Positions 24,978-35,141 of a stretch of 64,000 nucleotides of DNA are shown here, one piece after another. The notes below the pieces were generated by a model. The model saw nothing but the letters and a program-made list of their open reading frames with translations. It made no database searches and was not told the origin of the DNA. The stretch is from Mayamaea pseudoterrestris (taxonomy: Eukaryota; Bacillariophyta; Bacillariophyceae; Sellaphorales; Sellaphoraceae): positions 558,001 through 622,000 of the forward strand of contig BROI01000011.1 of NCBI GenBank assembly GCA_027923505.1, in the 5' to 3' direction. A program made the translations under genes and the position numbers. How positions within the stretch are numbered: the stretch's first letter is position 1; the number at the start of each line of letters is the position of its first letter.

Positions 24978-27900
24978 TCACCGGAAGAATGGCATTCCCG
25001 GAAGCAGCGTGCGTCCGGTCCGAAAAGTTGGTTTTTGATAATGCAGGGCAAACGAATTAAGCGCATCGTTGCGGATGCTAGCTGCTATTCGAATCGCTTT
25101 GTCGGCGGCGCCAATGCTAAACTCCTTCTTCATGTCTCTTGGGCTTCTGTATGACGGCTTGCCATCATCGTCGCGCCAGCTCAAATCGTTCGAGTCAAGA
25201 AGAAGTTCAGCTTCTCTATCGAGTAAATTGTTGTCGTCGTCGTCATCATCTACATCTGTAATGTATAAATCAGATATTCCATCTTTTTCGTCTGAGACGC
25301 ACAGATCGTCCAACGTCGCCATAGCGTCCCAGTCACATCCATCGCGGAGCACCTCAATCTCGCTGTCATCCATGGACTCCCATTCCTCGTCCACCAACTG
25401 AAGGTTCGATCTGAGCGCAAGACTTAAAGCATCCTTTGCTTTTTGGCGAGATCGATTTCTCGTGTAATCGTCTTTGCGCACGTAAACAGTACTATCATCT
25501 AAATTTGCTGTCGCGGAGCCGCTGCCCGTGTCGTATGTTTCGTTCTTAATTATAAAATTGTTTCTTTCCGGAATTACCTCGTTTGTCGCCAAGCTGCGCT
25601 CCCGCGAGGATGGCTCCAAAGTACGATGAGAGTGTGAAGACATCAATCCGCTTAGTTCACCAAGACTGTCTGCAGCTAAAGCCATAGAAGAAGTAAACTG
25701 ACGGCCAATGTCCTGCGACTCTGGCCGAACTCGTCGCGTCCACATGTCAACGTCAGGATCCCTACCTTCTGAAAGTCTTTCTGTTGGTTTGGCAAACCGA
25801 TCCGCCGAAATAGAACGGCCAGCAGTGTCAAAGAAAAGTTGATCCAAAACGGCAGGGTTTGACGAGTTCTTTATGTCGCCATCTGCGCGAATATCTCCAG
25901 CGAGCTTCGGCAACGAGGCATTAACCGTGGTTCTTTCTTCCTCGTCTTCAGTAAAAGATTCAGTCGAATCGGAATATCTTTCCTCGAAGACATCAATTTG
26001 TATCAGGTCTTCCAGGAAAGGCGATGCTGGTGACCGGTTGGCAGCAGTGGGTGAAGAATTATGAAGTCCGATATTTTGCAACTTGTCAACTTGTGGATAA
26101 GCTTGGGAATGGACATTATCTTTCTTTTTTGTAGCGAGGTCATGCGAGCCTCGCGCCAATGCCGTAGAATTAGCTCGAGATAGCTGACTCGCCATGGTAA
26201 TTGTTTTCTCGTTACGAGTAGAATCGTGATCTTTCCAAATCGCTCTTGCTGTTCTTGTCGACACTGGCGGTAATTGCCTGACAACGGAGCGCCGCATTAA
26301 CGAGCCTGCGTCATGGCACTTCCGTAACCTGTCATCATTTCGACGACGCGAAATGCTCTGCTTAGGCGCACTGGTGTCTGATTGACCGCAATAGATGTTA
26401 TCGTTCATTCGATGCTGAAGCGATTGAAATTCATGATGGCGAACTGCTCGGGAAGTCTTACGTCGCCTCTGATGAGGTACACGAAAATCGTGCAACCGGG
26501 CTGAATTAAGCTTGGACTGAAGTCTCGATGCGTCCTCGTTGCTCGAAGCAAATCCAGAGGGTGTCTTATGTAAAAATCGTAAATTCTTCTGTTGATGTTG
26601 ATTGTCGTAATTATCCTCGGCTTCGTGCTCGTTTTGATTACGCCCCGCCCAAGTAAATTGTCGTGGAAAGCCTGTTGCATGATTGTGAGCTGACGACGAT
26701 CCTGAAAGCGCGCCGTGAACAATATCTGGGACGCTATCACGCCGTATCCTTTTCTTCGTGTATTTTCGTGCCGCATCATAAAGCTCAGCTGCCGATCCAG
26801 AAAGTGCTCTTTCGACCTTCTCACGTCCAACTCGCGAATCAACAAAAATGCTTTCGGTGTTAACAGTGTGTGACGCCCGTTCGACAGTTGCATCTCGAAT
26901 AACATCAAGTTCGCCGTGTGAATTGCATTCGGGAGCGTTTATAGCCTCCACTTCGCCTGTTTGCTGTCGTTTTGCCCGCACATAAACATCCATACCTTTA
27001 ACGGATTTCCCATTTACAGCTGCACATCCAGAAACCGCCGTCAAAATCACGTCCATATCACTTTCGTGGTCCAAACTAGCGGCCGCCTCCTTACAAACAA
27101 TCTGGCGCCGCATCTGCCGCGCCGCCATGCCGTCAGAACTATCGGTTCTCATGCGCTTCCCGCCATACAACTCATTTTCTGCAGCGGAATGTCTGCGCCA
27201 TCCATTGGGCCGGCTCTCATCGAAAATCACTTTGTTCAAATTATCACTGAAGAGTGCACGTCTGTCGAGAGCTACCCCGGCTGTCCGCGGTTGTAAATTA
27301 TCTCGAGAAACGAAAACTTTGTTGTGCTCGTCGGGTTCGATAAGAGTAGAACCATAGCTTTGAGACGCCACCCGTTGCTGATTGCTCGTCGCAGTTGCAT
27401 GTCCCATGCATGAAGCCGATACCGCAAGCGCTTGATGAACAATTATATCATCTAGCACCGTTTCCGGAATTGCAACGTTATCTGTAGGTAACGCATCTGG
27501 ACCGACACCGATCCGACCATACACTGCTCGTCTTGTCTTCGCAACCTCTATTTCACGTTGCTTGAGTGATGCGGCGTACGTGTCGCGCATGACTCGCTGG
27601 TTTGATGAAAGTACTGCCGATGCTTCAGTCGCCAGACCGACATCCTTTAAAGCTCCGCTTTCTCTAGTGTACTGATCCATGCCACCAGCGGTAAGCCAGG
27701 GTCCAATGTGTCCGGGGCTTGAAACCGAACCGGAAAGAGCCCGACGAGTGTTTTCGTCGTTACCCGAATTATGGATGTAAAGATTGCTGATCAATCCTAC
27801 TTCGTCATTATGCTCTGTTTTGCCGTCCAATTTATTATAACCCGATTGTACACATCCTCTCTCATTGGCACGCTCGTCCGCACTATCGTTCGCAGTCAAT

Positions 27901-29882
27901 TTTAACTCCGTGGAGAAAGGGAGATCGGGTGAACGCCATGAATTAGGCACACCAGCACTTTTCCGAGACTTTTCATCAGTTCCATACTCTTGTAAAACGT
28001 CGGCAAAAGTCTCATCATAGGTTTGTTGTAAATGGGCATGCTCCGGTGTTGCAATTTCAAACTCCCCCAATGTTTTGATGTTCCTGGCATGATTAATGAT
28101 AGACTCTTTTGGTCCTTTGTCCCAATTTAAAACGGCTTGTCGAAGTAGATGGATATCCTCCATTTCCAAAAGCACCTGCTTTGCAGATGTATTATTTTTA
28201 GTACCACTGTTACCATCCTCTGGCAGTTGCGCGTCCTGTGGGCAAGCGACACTGCCTACATGCGTCGAGTGAGGCCAAGCCTTTGTCGGCGCACCGTGTG
28301 TGTAACTTGTCACGACGGTACCTCCATTCAAGATTGAAAGCTCGTGCAGATTGTCAATTGTTGGTGCGTTGATCTGTACGCTATGACTTGGAAAATTGTT
28401 TTCTCGAGACTTCGCGTGCATACCGTGATCTTTGTCTCTAGCATGATCTCGATCCGAGTCGCTACGAACTTCAGCAGCATTTGTTGTCTCTGGAGTATCA
28501 AACTGCCAGCCGGACACAGCCTCTCGAAGAAAGCGAACGTCGTCACAAGCTACATGTTCTCCACTGGCCAAGCCGTCTCTACCGTCGCTCCGCTCCGCGG
28601 TTAAATCATGTATCAGTTCATTGTCGGCAACACCCCACCCGGCGAACCTTTCATTTAACAAGTCAGGTTCGACTGTAGCAAGTTTTGATTCGTTATCAAG
28701 CGATGTTCCCCAATTAAACTTCCGATCAATAGCGTCGCCAGAGTCTTCAAATTGATAAGCCATTGACGATCCACCAGCACTTAAAACACCTTCTATAAAC
28801 GGTTGCTCTTCACCGTCACCCTGCATCATGACATCTGTACTTCCTCCCCTTGGCCGTCGACGTCGGTGAGCTTCGCGTGCCCGATCTGCTGCCGATTGAC
28901 GTTCCACCTTGCGAAAGGAAGAATGTGCGCTGATCACTGTATTCGCGTCCGCAAAATGGTTGCGAGACTCGATAGGTCGTTGTCGTGGCGGAGGTTGTCG
29001 TCTAGTTCGTTCTACACGTGTCTCCGGTCGTTTATTTTGCGTTAGCATGGGGTGGAGCTGCACTGGTTCGTCGTGATCGCATGCTTCTTCGTATTCAAAA
29101 GCGTTGAGGTTCACCAACCGAAGTAAACTGTCGTCTCGAGGAAATGCAAACGTGAATTGCTGTCGCTGTAAAACATTGTAGCGTCGTCGACCCGAAAGCC
29201 CCACAAGAAAATTAGTCGCATTCCAAAGCACTAGACCGGGCCTTGGCCATCGAAATTGCTCCATTTCTTGGTCGATATCGACGCCATCCTCAAAGTATTC
29301 TTCCTCGTACTCTACAAAGTCCGAGTATTCTTCCTCGATAAATTTGCTTTGGCTCAAGTCTTGCACCAGCGATTCGAAATAATCATCATCCAAGTCATGA
29401 TCGAAGTCAGTAATGTTACTGAGCTTGGTCCGACGAGGGACGCGTCGGGTCTTGATCACTCGTGCTTGTACTGTCCGTCGAATGGCATTTCCTTGTTGCT
29501 GCTGCCGCCACGATTCTAGTTCCATCAGTCGTTGCTGCTTCTTCGCGTCATATCTCGCTCGTACAAGCTCCATGAAAGTACCAGTAACGTCGTTCGCGTT
29601 TAGAGCGCTTTCGCGACACGTTTCATAGACAAGTCTCAGCAAATGGAAAGAAGCGTCTCGTCTGTCTGTACAAATATCCAGCAGTAGTGCATCACGCGAA
29701 CGTTTCCGTTGCTTTGATTTGGTTGATAAATCAAGATTGTCGAGTTGTAAAGGATCTATCAAATGTAAAATCTCTTGTATTGGAAACAAGCGATGAGAAG
29801 CATGTTCGATCCAGTGGGTGATGGGCAATGCCAAGCAGACTGATATCTGAATGAAGACAGTCAAGTAGCGTACAGCTCTCAT
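24978..29882 (-). CDS. 1634-residue secretory protein of unknown function
   Basis: One uninterrupted exon. The true ATG is at 29882 (the frame opens slightly earlier, without a Met). Residues 1-20 (MRAVRYLTVFIQISVCLALP) form a signal peptide or anchor. An Arg/Gln-rich, then Asp/Glu-rich region covers about residues 100-240. From about 445 to 1060 a short motif recurs in degenerate form, roughly [RH]-x-A-[LV]-x-G: REAVSGW, RQAVLNW, RRALSGS, RRAVYGR, ERALSGS, HGALSGS. The C-terminal part has an acidic block (DVDDDDDDNN) near 1545 and a basic end (FRTGRTLLPGMPFFR). No transmembrane segment after the leader and no catalytic motif is visible. The composition suggests a largely disordered secreted, wall or plastid-lumen protein. 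I recognise no family; the length of open frame makes the gene itself certain. Confidence 0.85.
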   Translation of the reverse strand: MRAVRYLTVFIQISVCLALPITHWIEHASHRLFPIQEILHLIDPLQLDNLDLSTKSKQRKRSRDALLLDICTDRRDASFHLLRLVYETCRESALNANDVTGTFMELVRARYDAKKQQRLMELESWRQQQQGNAIRRTVQARVIKTRRVPRRTKLSNITDFDHDLDDDYFESLVQDLSQSKFIEEEYSDFVEYEEEYFEDGVDIDQEMEQFRWPRPGLVLWNATNFLVGLSGRRRYNVLQRQQFTFAFPRDDSLLRLVNLNAFEYEEACDHDEPVQLHPMLTQNKRPETRVERTRRQPPPRQRPIESRNHFADANTVISAHSSFRKVERQSAADRAREAHRRRRPRGGSTDVMMQGDGEEQPFIEGVLSAGGSSMAYQFEDSGDAIDRKFNWGTSLDNESKLATVEPDLLNERFAGWGVADNELIHDLTAERSDGRDGLASGEHVACDDVRFLREAVSGWQFDTPETTNAAEVRSDSDRDHARDKDHGMHAKSRENNFPSHSVQINAPTIDNLHELSILNGGTVVTSYTHGAPTKAWPHSTHVGSVACPQDAQLPEDGNSGTKNNTSAKQVLLEMEDIHLLRQAVLNWDKGPKESIINHARNIKTLGEFEIATPEHAHLQQTYDETFADVLQEYGTDEKSRKSAGVPNSWRSPDLPFSTELKLTANDSADERANERGCVQSGYNKLDGKTEHNDEVGLISNLYIHNSGNDENTRRALSGSVSSPGHIGPWLTAGGMDQYTRESGALKDVGLATEASAVLSSNQRVMRDTYAASLKQREIEVAKTRRAVYGRIGVGPDALPTDNVAIPETVLDDIIVHQALAVSASCMGHATATSNQQRVASQSYGSTLIEPDEHNKVFVSRDNLQPRTAGVALDRRALFSDNLNKVIFDESRPNGWRRHSAAENELYGGKRMRTDSSDGMAARQMRRQIVCKEAAASLDHESDMDVILTAVSGCAAVNGKSVKGMDVYVRAKRQQTGEVEAINAPECNSHGELDVIRDATVERASHTVNTESIFVDSRVGREKVERALSGSAAELYDAARKYTKKRIRRDSVPDIVHGALSGSSSAHNHATGFPRQFTWAGRNQNEHEAEDNYDNQHQQKNLRFLHKTPSGFASSNEDASRLQSKLNSARLHDFRVPHQRRRKTSRAVRHHEFQSLQHRMNDNIYCGQSDTSAPKQSISRRRNDDRLRKCHDAGSLMRRSVVRQLPPVSTRTARAIWKDHDSTRNEKTITMASQLSRANSTALARGSHDLATKKKDNVHSQAYPQVDKLQNIGLHNSSPTAANRSPASPFLEDLIQIDVFEERYSDSTESFTEDEEERTTVNASLPKLAGDIRADGDIKNSSNPAVLDQLFFDTAGRSISADRFAKPTERLSEGRDPDVDMWTRRVRPESQDIGRQFTSSMALAADSLGELSGLMSSHSHRTLEPSSRERSLATNEVIPERNNFIIKNETYDTGSGSATANLDDSTVYVRKDDYTRNRSRQKAKDALSLALRSNLQLVDEEWESMDDSEIEVLRDGCDWDAMATLDDLCVSDEKDGISDLYITDVDDDDDDNNLLDREAELLLDSNDLSWRDDDGKPSYRSPRDMKKEFSIGAADKAIRIAASIRNDALNSFALHYQKPTFRTGRTLLPGMPFFR

Positions 29883-30321
29883 GACGTTGTTGCTCTGCAA
29901 AATGATGAATGGTCGCTTCTTCTAGCGTAGTGTGACAGTAGAAGGACTGAGCGAAAAGTTTATGCGATCGAGACAGCTTTGTTTTGCACCTCCTCCTGCT
30001 GTTTTTTGCTTCGACTGTCATGTCGCTCGCTCAACGGCGCATTTGAAAACCGATGCAACGAATCCACGGACGAAGGACTGACACGAGGCACAATCGTTAG
30101 CTACTGTCACCCTCTTATACACTTCATGGTGTTTCGGCCAACCTACAAGTAGAGCTGCATCACTTAAAAGGGTGTCGTATGTCTAAACTCGCTAAACATG
30201 CAGGAACGAAATTTTAAAATGAGCTTCGCTTACGACAGTGGATGCGCGGGCCGAAGCGGTTTTTGCAATGTTCGCTCTTGAATCACAACTTCTGCAATCA
30301 ACATTCATTCCTATTACTCCG
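29883..30321. promoter_or_regulatory. upstream region of the large secretory gene
   Basis: 439 bp between the end of the N-acetyltransferase gene and the start of the large gene, both minus strand. No gene or clear promoter element was recognised. Confidence 0.45.
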
Positions 30322-31254
30322 CTACATATGTGACCAAAGCGCTGCTTCTGCTTGTATTGATCGCGTCAGATCCAAACCAGCGGACGATTCCAGTGGATAA
30401 TCAAAGATCTCCAACAGTTTTTTCCGAGCTTCCTCGCTACCAGCCAAGCTTTCGTTCGTAACACTTTCATCTGAAGAAAATCTGTTGAGGGTGAACTTGA
30501 TCTTGTTGCCTGCCATGGTGGTCTTTTTGGTTCGTGTGAGTTTGCAGACAATCAATTTCTGGCTAAACGGCGAAGCGTCACTCTGAACGGTTCTCAAAGC
30601 TGACTCAAAGTCCAATAAAGATGGACCATTTTCGACAAAGCAAGCTGAATAGCTCCATTTCAATCGAGGTCTCCAAGCGCCATCCTTTTTCCAGTATAAA
30701 ACGACTTCATCTCCGCCATTTAATCTTCCAAATTTGCTGCACATTCCTTCCGGCGTTACTTGCTCCAATTCCATTTCGAATAACAACGGATGCAGCGCCG
30801 GCTCTCCAAAACCAACATCGCAAAGGTAAATCTCGTTGCTGCTATGATCCCGGTCGCCGTTGTTCGAAGTGTGAACAATCAAAACGACATGCGTCGGATC
30901 TCCGCGAAACTCGCCTTCATTGGCAACAAACGCTGGCACTCTCGTCACCGAGAAATCGAGCTCCTCAAGCCAGGCTCCAAACAACAAATTTAGCTCCAAG
31001 CAGAAACCTCCTCGACCTTTGTTAAGCACCTTGTTGGCTGTTGTTCGAATGTCAAGGACTGCTGGTCCGCCAACGACGCCATGCTGTGCCGTATTTTCAA
31101 AAGGAATGCGTTCCAAGTGGCTCTCATGAATAGCTTTAAGAGGAGCTATTCTGTCACCATTGTGCTCGGCAAGAAATGAAGTGTCCAGGTTGAGACGTTT
31201 CAAGTATAGTTCCGTCAACGTAAACGGCGAGGTGGAGTCGATTGGTGTGTTCAT
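30322..31254 (-). CDS. NAT: arylamine N-acetyltransferase
   Basis: A 310-residue enzyme that moves an acetyl group from acetyl-CoA to arylamines or arylhydroxylamines by a ping-pong mechanism. The Cys-His-Asp triad is complete: Cys85 in RGGFCLELN, His122 in DPTHVVLIV, and Asp146 in LCDVGFG. The early blocks FTLTELYLKRLNLD and HLERIPFENT are typical. The frame is open upstream to 31341, but that extension has no Met and contains TTTCACAG before the ATG at 31254, which suggests a 5'-UTR intron or leader. Length agrees with bacterial and eukaryotic NATs (about 270-300). The C-terminal third is less conserved, as usual. Confidence 0.95.
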   Translation of the reverse strand: MNTPIDSTSPFTLTELYLKRLNLDTSFLAEHNGDRIAPLKAIHESHLERIPFENTAQHGVVGGPAVLDIRTTANKVLNKGRGGFCLELNLLFGAWLEELDFSVTRVPAFVANEGEFRGDPTHVVLIVHTSNNGDRDHSSNEIYLCDVGFGEPALHPLLFEMELEQVTPEGMCSKFGRLNGGDEVVLYWKKDGAWRPRLKWSYSACFVENGPSLLDFESALRTVQSDASPFSQKLIVCKLTRTKKTTMAGNKIKFTLNRFSSDESVTNESLAGSEEARKKLLEIFDYPLESSAGLDLTRSIQAEAALWSHM

Positions 31255-31567
31255 AGCTCGTCTCGGCGGCTGAATCTGTGAAAGATTTCGTCTAAACACT
31301 ACCACCCGTTTAATGTAAATATGAGAGGCAAAATCAATCAATAGAAGTGTGACATTGCCTTGAAGACTTGATCAATAAGATTACCGGTAGCTCGACGAAC
31401 GTATCGACGAAACCGAAACGTTATGTGCGCTTGTAGCGGTACGACAGCTTCAGTACAGTATCGGTATGTACCGGTACCGCTCTCATTGCGGCTTACCTTA
31501 CGTCGTCGTACAAGTAAACTACAATGACAAGTAACAGTGAAAAATTCTTAACGTTGTACTATCAGCT
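31255..31567. other. intergenic, 313 bp
   Basis: Upstream of the N-acetyltransferase and downstream of the GAF-HPP gene. It contains a repeated GGTAC-rich stretch (about 31430-31480, CGGTATGTACCGGTACCG), a short palindrome that could be regulatory. No gene seen. Confidence 0.4.
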
Positions 31568-33418
31568 TCAAGGATCCAGCGCAATATCCACTGGTGGATT
31601 GGATTGCCCATTCAAGCCTACCGAGGTTTCCATATCCGCTCGCTCAGGCGACGTTGTTGCATCCGGTGCCACTTTGGAACGACCGGAAATGGACGTATCT
31701 TTCGGAAGCGTATATTTCTTCTTATACCCAGGCAATGGCTTCAAACAGCAGCCAAAAATATGACATGCCGATTGAATTGCTTTTAAACCACTTTCCAGGT
31801 CTGCCCACAATGACTCCGCACCCCAATATGTAGGATACTGCCGCTTTGTCGACAGATTGTTTAAAGAAGTCGACAAAAGAACAGCAATAACGTTGGCAAC
31901 CAAGAGGAACCCCATGCTTGGCCAGTTCACAAGACCCGAAGCAAAAATGGCGGCGGAAGCGGCAGCCGGTGGGTGCGTCACACCGAGCTTGGCCATTACC
32001 GCCACAGAAAGTGCCGTTGCTAATCCTTGGCGCAACCAGATTGGTATAGCTTCCGAGGAAGCCACCGACAGTGAAATCGTCATGGAGACAGCTTGTCCGA
32101 CGATAGCGTTGCGTGGTTGTGAGGCTGGCGCAGCCGTCAAACCAAAAAGTAAACACATGAGTGCTCCGTTTGGACCAATTGCAACAGCGTAATCATCGCC
32201 AGCATCGTTGCGAATGTACTTGTGGAGAAAGGTCAATGTTGTCATTGTAATCAGAACACATATAAATGTGAAACAGGATTCCGCCCAACCAAACGCTGGT
32301 GGAATTGGAACACCCGCTCCCTTCGCTTTTTCGAGAACCATGTTTGCCCTCTTTTGCGCGCCTCGTCCTGCATCGGCAAGCAGGCCAACGTGCCGCATGC
32401 GACGACGACCCTTTGGCGATACATGCAGCTTCGCCTGATCGTCGACAAAGGCTTTCAAGGATATACCGTCACGATGTATAGCCAAAATCTTATCGCGGAC
32501 CCGATGTAAAGTTGTGAGCAATTCCTTGCGTCGCTCCATGACAGCTGCCTTTCGAGGAGCTCCAAACGCGCTGGCTGCTCCAATCAGGTCCGTCGCAGCT
32601 CGTAGATAAACCTCATTTTGTTCCGACTGTAGGCGGCTCATATCAACGCTATCGCGCGCCATGAATATTACAATGCCACGGCTCCCGTGCATGCTAAATG
32701 GCACCGCAGCAGCCCATCCCAGTCCGAACTCGGCGAGCAGTTTCAGACGCAGATTCCACGGCTGATCCGGATCATCATGTAGTTGCTGTACATTCCGCCA
32801 AACTATATGCCGGGTTCGAAAGTGTGCCAGCGTAATTTCGTGCCGAAACTCCTTGTCGTTGGTCGAGGAATTCATAATGCTCGATGCCAATGACTCGCGG
32901 TGATTCTTGCTCCAATTTCCAACTGATACGTCGGCCCAAAGTGCTCCAGGCAAGCCTTCACCAGGCGCAACGTGCTTGGGCTCTGCATAGTCGTGATGTT
33001 CTGGATAAAAGAGGCGACAAATCTGACAGTCATCGCCTACACATTCCTCATGGTACGTCGGATCAAACCAGTAACCTCCGTTCGGCCGGAAAAGTTTGGT
33101 CTGATCGTCAGATATACACCAGACTTCCGCGACAATGATTCCATACGCCCATCGACCAGCATCCTCGACTGCTTTATGCAAAAGTGCTTCATTGTAGTTT
33201 TCGCATGTGGCGTCCAGAGATTCCTGCGAACCGAGAATGGCGTGATTGTGTTCATAATGATTGTTGTTCGTGTTAAATGTTGCTGCAACAGCTTTCGCCG
33301 TCTTTAAGGTTCCGCGACCTGCCGGGCGAGCATTCAACCGCTCTAGAATGCGACCTGCGTATGAGGACTTTGGCGATGGACGAGGCTTGGAAGCAGAAGC
33401 AGCACCATTAGTTGGCAT
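31568..33418 (-). CDS. GAF-like domain fused to HPP-family membrane transporter
   Basis: 616 residues in one exon. The N-terminal half (about 75-285) resembles a GAF sensor fold, with GRWAYGIIVAEVW, GEGLPGALWADVSV and AEFGLGWAAAVPFSMHGSRG in the usual order. A basic linker follows. The C-terminal half has four hydrophobic helices (about 385-545) with the HPP family marks APASQPRNAIVGQ and GVTHPPAAAS. Plastid HPP proteins of plants and cyanobacteria transport nitrite, so a nitrite or related anion channel gated by a small-molecule sensor is a reasonable inference, not shown. The N-terminus has no evident plastid leader, so the membrane is uncertain. The ATG at 33418 is the first in frame. Confidence 0.85.
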   Translation of the reverse strand: MPTNGAASASKPRPSPKSSYAGRILERLNARPAGRGTLKTAKAVAATFNTNNNHYEHNHAILGSQESLDATCENYNEALLHKAVEDAGRWAYGIIVAEVWCISDDQTKLFRPNGGYWFDPTYHEECVGDDCQICRLFYPEHHDYAEPKHVAPGEGLPGALWADVSVGNWSKNHRESLASSIMNSSTNDKEFRHEITLAHFRTRHIVWRNVQQLHDDPDQPWNLRLKLLAEFGLGWAAAVPFSMHGSRGIVIFMARDSVDMSRLQSEQNEVYLRAATDLIGAASAFGAPRKAAVMERRKELLTTLHRVRDKILAIHRDGISLKAFVDDQAKLHVSPKGRRRMRHVGLLADAGRGAQKRANMVLEKAKGAGVPIPPAFGWAESCFTFICVLITMTTLTFLHKYIRNDAGDDYAVAIGPNGALMCLLFGLTAAPASQPRNAIVGQAVSMTISLSVASSEAIPIWLRQGLATALSVAVMAKLGVTHPPAAASAAIFASGLVNWPSMGFLLVANVIAVLLSTSLNNLSTKRQYPTYWGAESLWADLESGLKAIQSACHIFGCCLKPLPGYKKKYTLPKDTSISGRSKVAPDATTSPERADMETSVGLNGQSNPPVDIALDP

Positions 33419-35141
33419 CGTTCAACCGCAAGGTTAACTACTGACTGTTATTACCGAATCGACGATGATATTGTATAAACCCAACTGCTTTTGTCTGGAT
33501 TGGAGGTACTGGCATTTAAGGAAAGAAGTGGAAGTTGTTGACATTCGAGCTACGGAATGCTTGCTCATGGGCGACGTTGCTCCGTCATACCACGAACTAT
33601 TCAACACGTTCGCTCGTTATCCAAGTCGTGCTCGGCCATGGTCAAAGTGCTGGAAGATGGCGACTCGCGCGCTTCCATGGGGTTCGGGTGAAAAAGTCAC
33701 TTCAACCTACGCGTCTCTATGAGCTATCACCGAAGCAAGAGCCTCCTCTATGTTGTACTTACTATACCTTCCTTCAATGCGGGTATGTAAAATAAGTTCA
33801 TCGCTTGGGAGTTATGGATGGTACCATGGTCGAACGAGATTGACAGTAAACTACGGTAGGACGAGCTTGATCGTGCCATAGTAAATTGTATCGTGACAAC
33901 GATAATGAATGTCCAACAGTTTCACTAAACTGACGAGCTATAGACTTGAGTGTACACATCGGATTTCACTCCAGCACTCCACTTTCGCAGATGCTGACGA
34001 ACGGTACCGGTAGAAGTTGGAACGGTTGTGTTTGCAGCTTTACTGCTGTCGTTAAAAAAGGATGTTCAGCTGGTCGTCTTTCCTTGTTGATCGGCCGAAA
34101 CGGTCGACGGATAATGTTGATTGTGACTGTCGCCGTTCTCATTCGATGGTTCGATGGATGTAAACAACATCGGTTTAGCAACCCATTTTGCCAGTCGTGT
34201 CATTGTATTTCCAGCTTCTAAAGAAGGATTGCGTATTCGATGATGCTTGCTTTGCTAACTTTTTCAGTGGAAGCCAAGCACCTACCCTACGTTGATGGCT
34301 TAATGGCTTGACGGATGCAACTACCTAGCAGCGTCATTCAGGGTCCAAGAAACCAGTGCTTATTTACAAGTTTTTATATAGGTTTAAGGTAAAGGAGCAC
34401 ATTTAAGGTGCAACATATGAGAGGCAACGGTCGATGTCGACTCGGACTTGTTGCGGCGAGATATGCTTGCATAAAAAATTTGAATGCTACAATGATTGGT
34501 TTTACATGATACCATTCCTCCTTGGGGAAAGAAACAGTGATGGTTGGTTATAGACCAACGGGCTCACGCATGGGATTATATGAGGGTTTTCGATGGGCCG
34601 TTTGCACCTTTGTCGGGTATTAAAACTTTAAAACGATTTACGAGTAAGCGACAGGCAGCGACAGTCCATGCGGCTCCAGCGCTGCTGCTGCCGGCCACAA
34701 ACTCTACAGTAAGTTTGCTTTCAAAAGATGGAGCCATGTCATTTACGTTCTTTACATGTGCAAAACGCTATGAACACCGCTGGCCGAGGCCAGAATTCTT
34801 TGCCAAGACGAAATGGCTCTAACCTACAGTCACATTTCACGAAGAGGCACTTGGGCTGTTGCGGACCACAAGCTATTTGATCTCGGATCAATACAATGGC
34901 ACTGGTGTGGGAATTGGCAGAGGGAGAGACAAAAATTTTAAAACATAGTATGCAGATTAAATCAATACTTGCTTAAAATTTAACGATAGTTGGACCATGC
35001 CTGTTGCTTTCAAACCATAGTGTAAAGCTGCTACGCAATAAGGAATGACTGATTCGATTCGTTTGTATGTGCATTTGCACGAGCAGCTTTCGATTGTAAT
35101 GGTGCGACAAGAGAAAATTAAAAAAGTGAAGTCCCATGGTC
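33419..35141. other. 1.7-kb intergenic, no gene seen
   Basis: Between two minus-strand genes. Frames at 33465-33722, 33946-34221 and 34544-34822 (plus) are short, lack family motifs and have non-coding composition. The promoter of the GAF-HPP gene is at the left end. It may hold decayed repeats that have no partner in this window. Confidence 0.5.

Noticed and set aside
34544-34822. 92-codon plus-strand frame in the 33.4-35.1 kb gap
   Set aside because: No signal peptide, domain or biased composition, and isolated in non-coding sequence.
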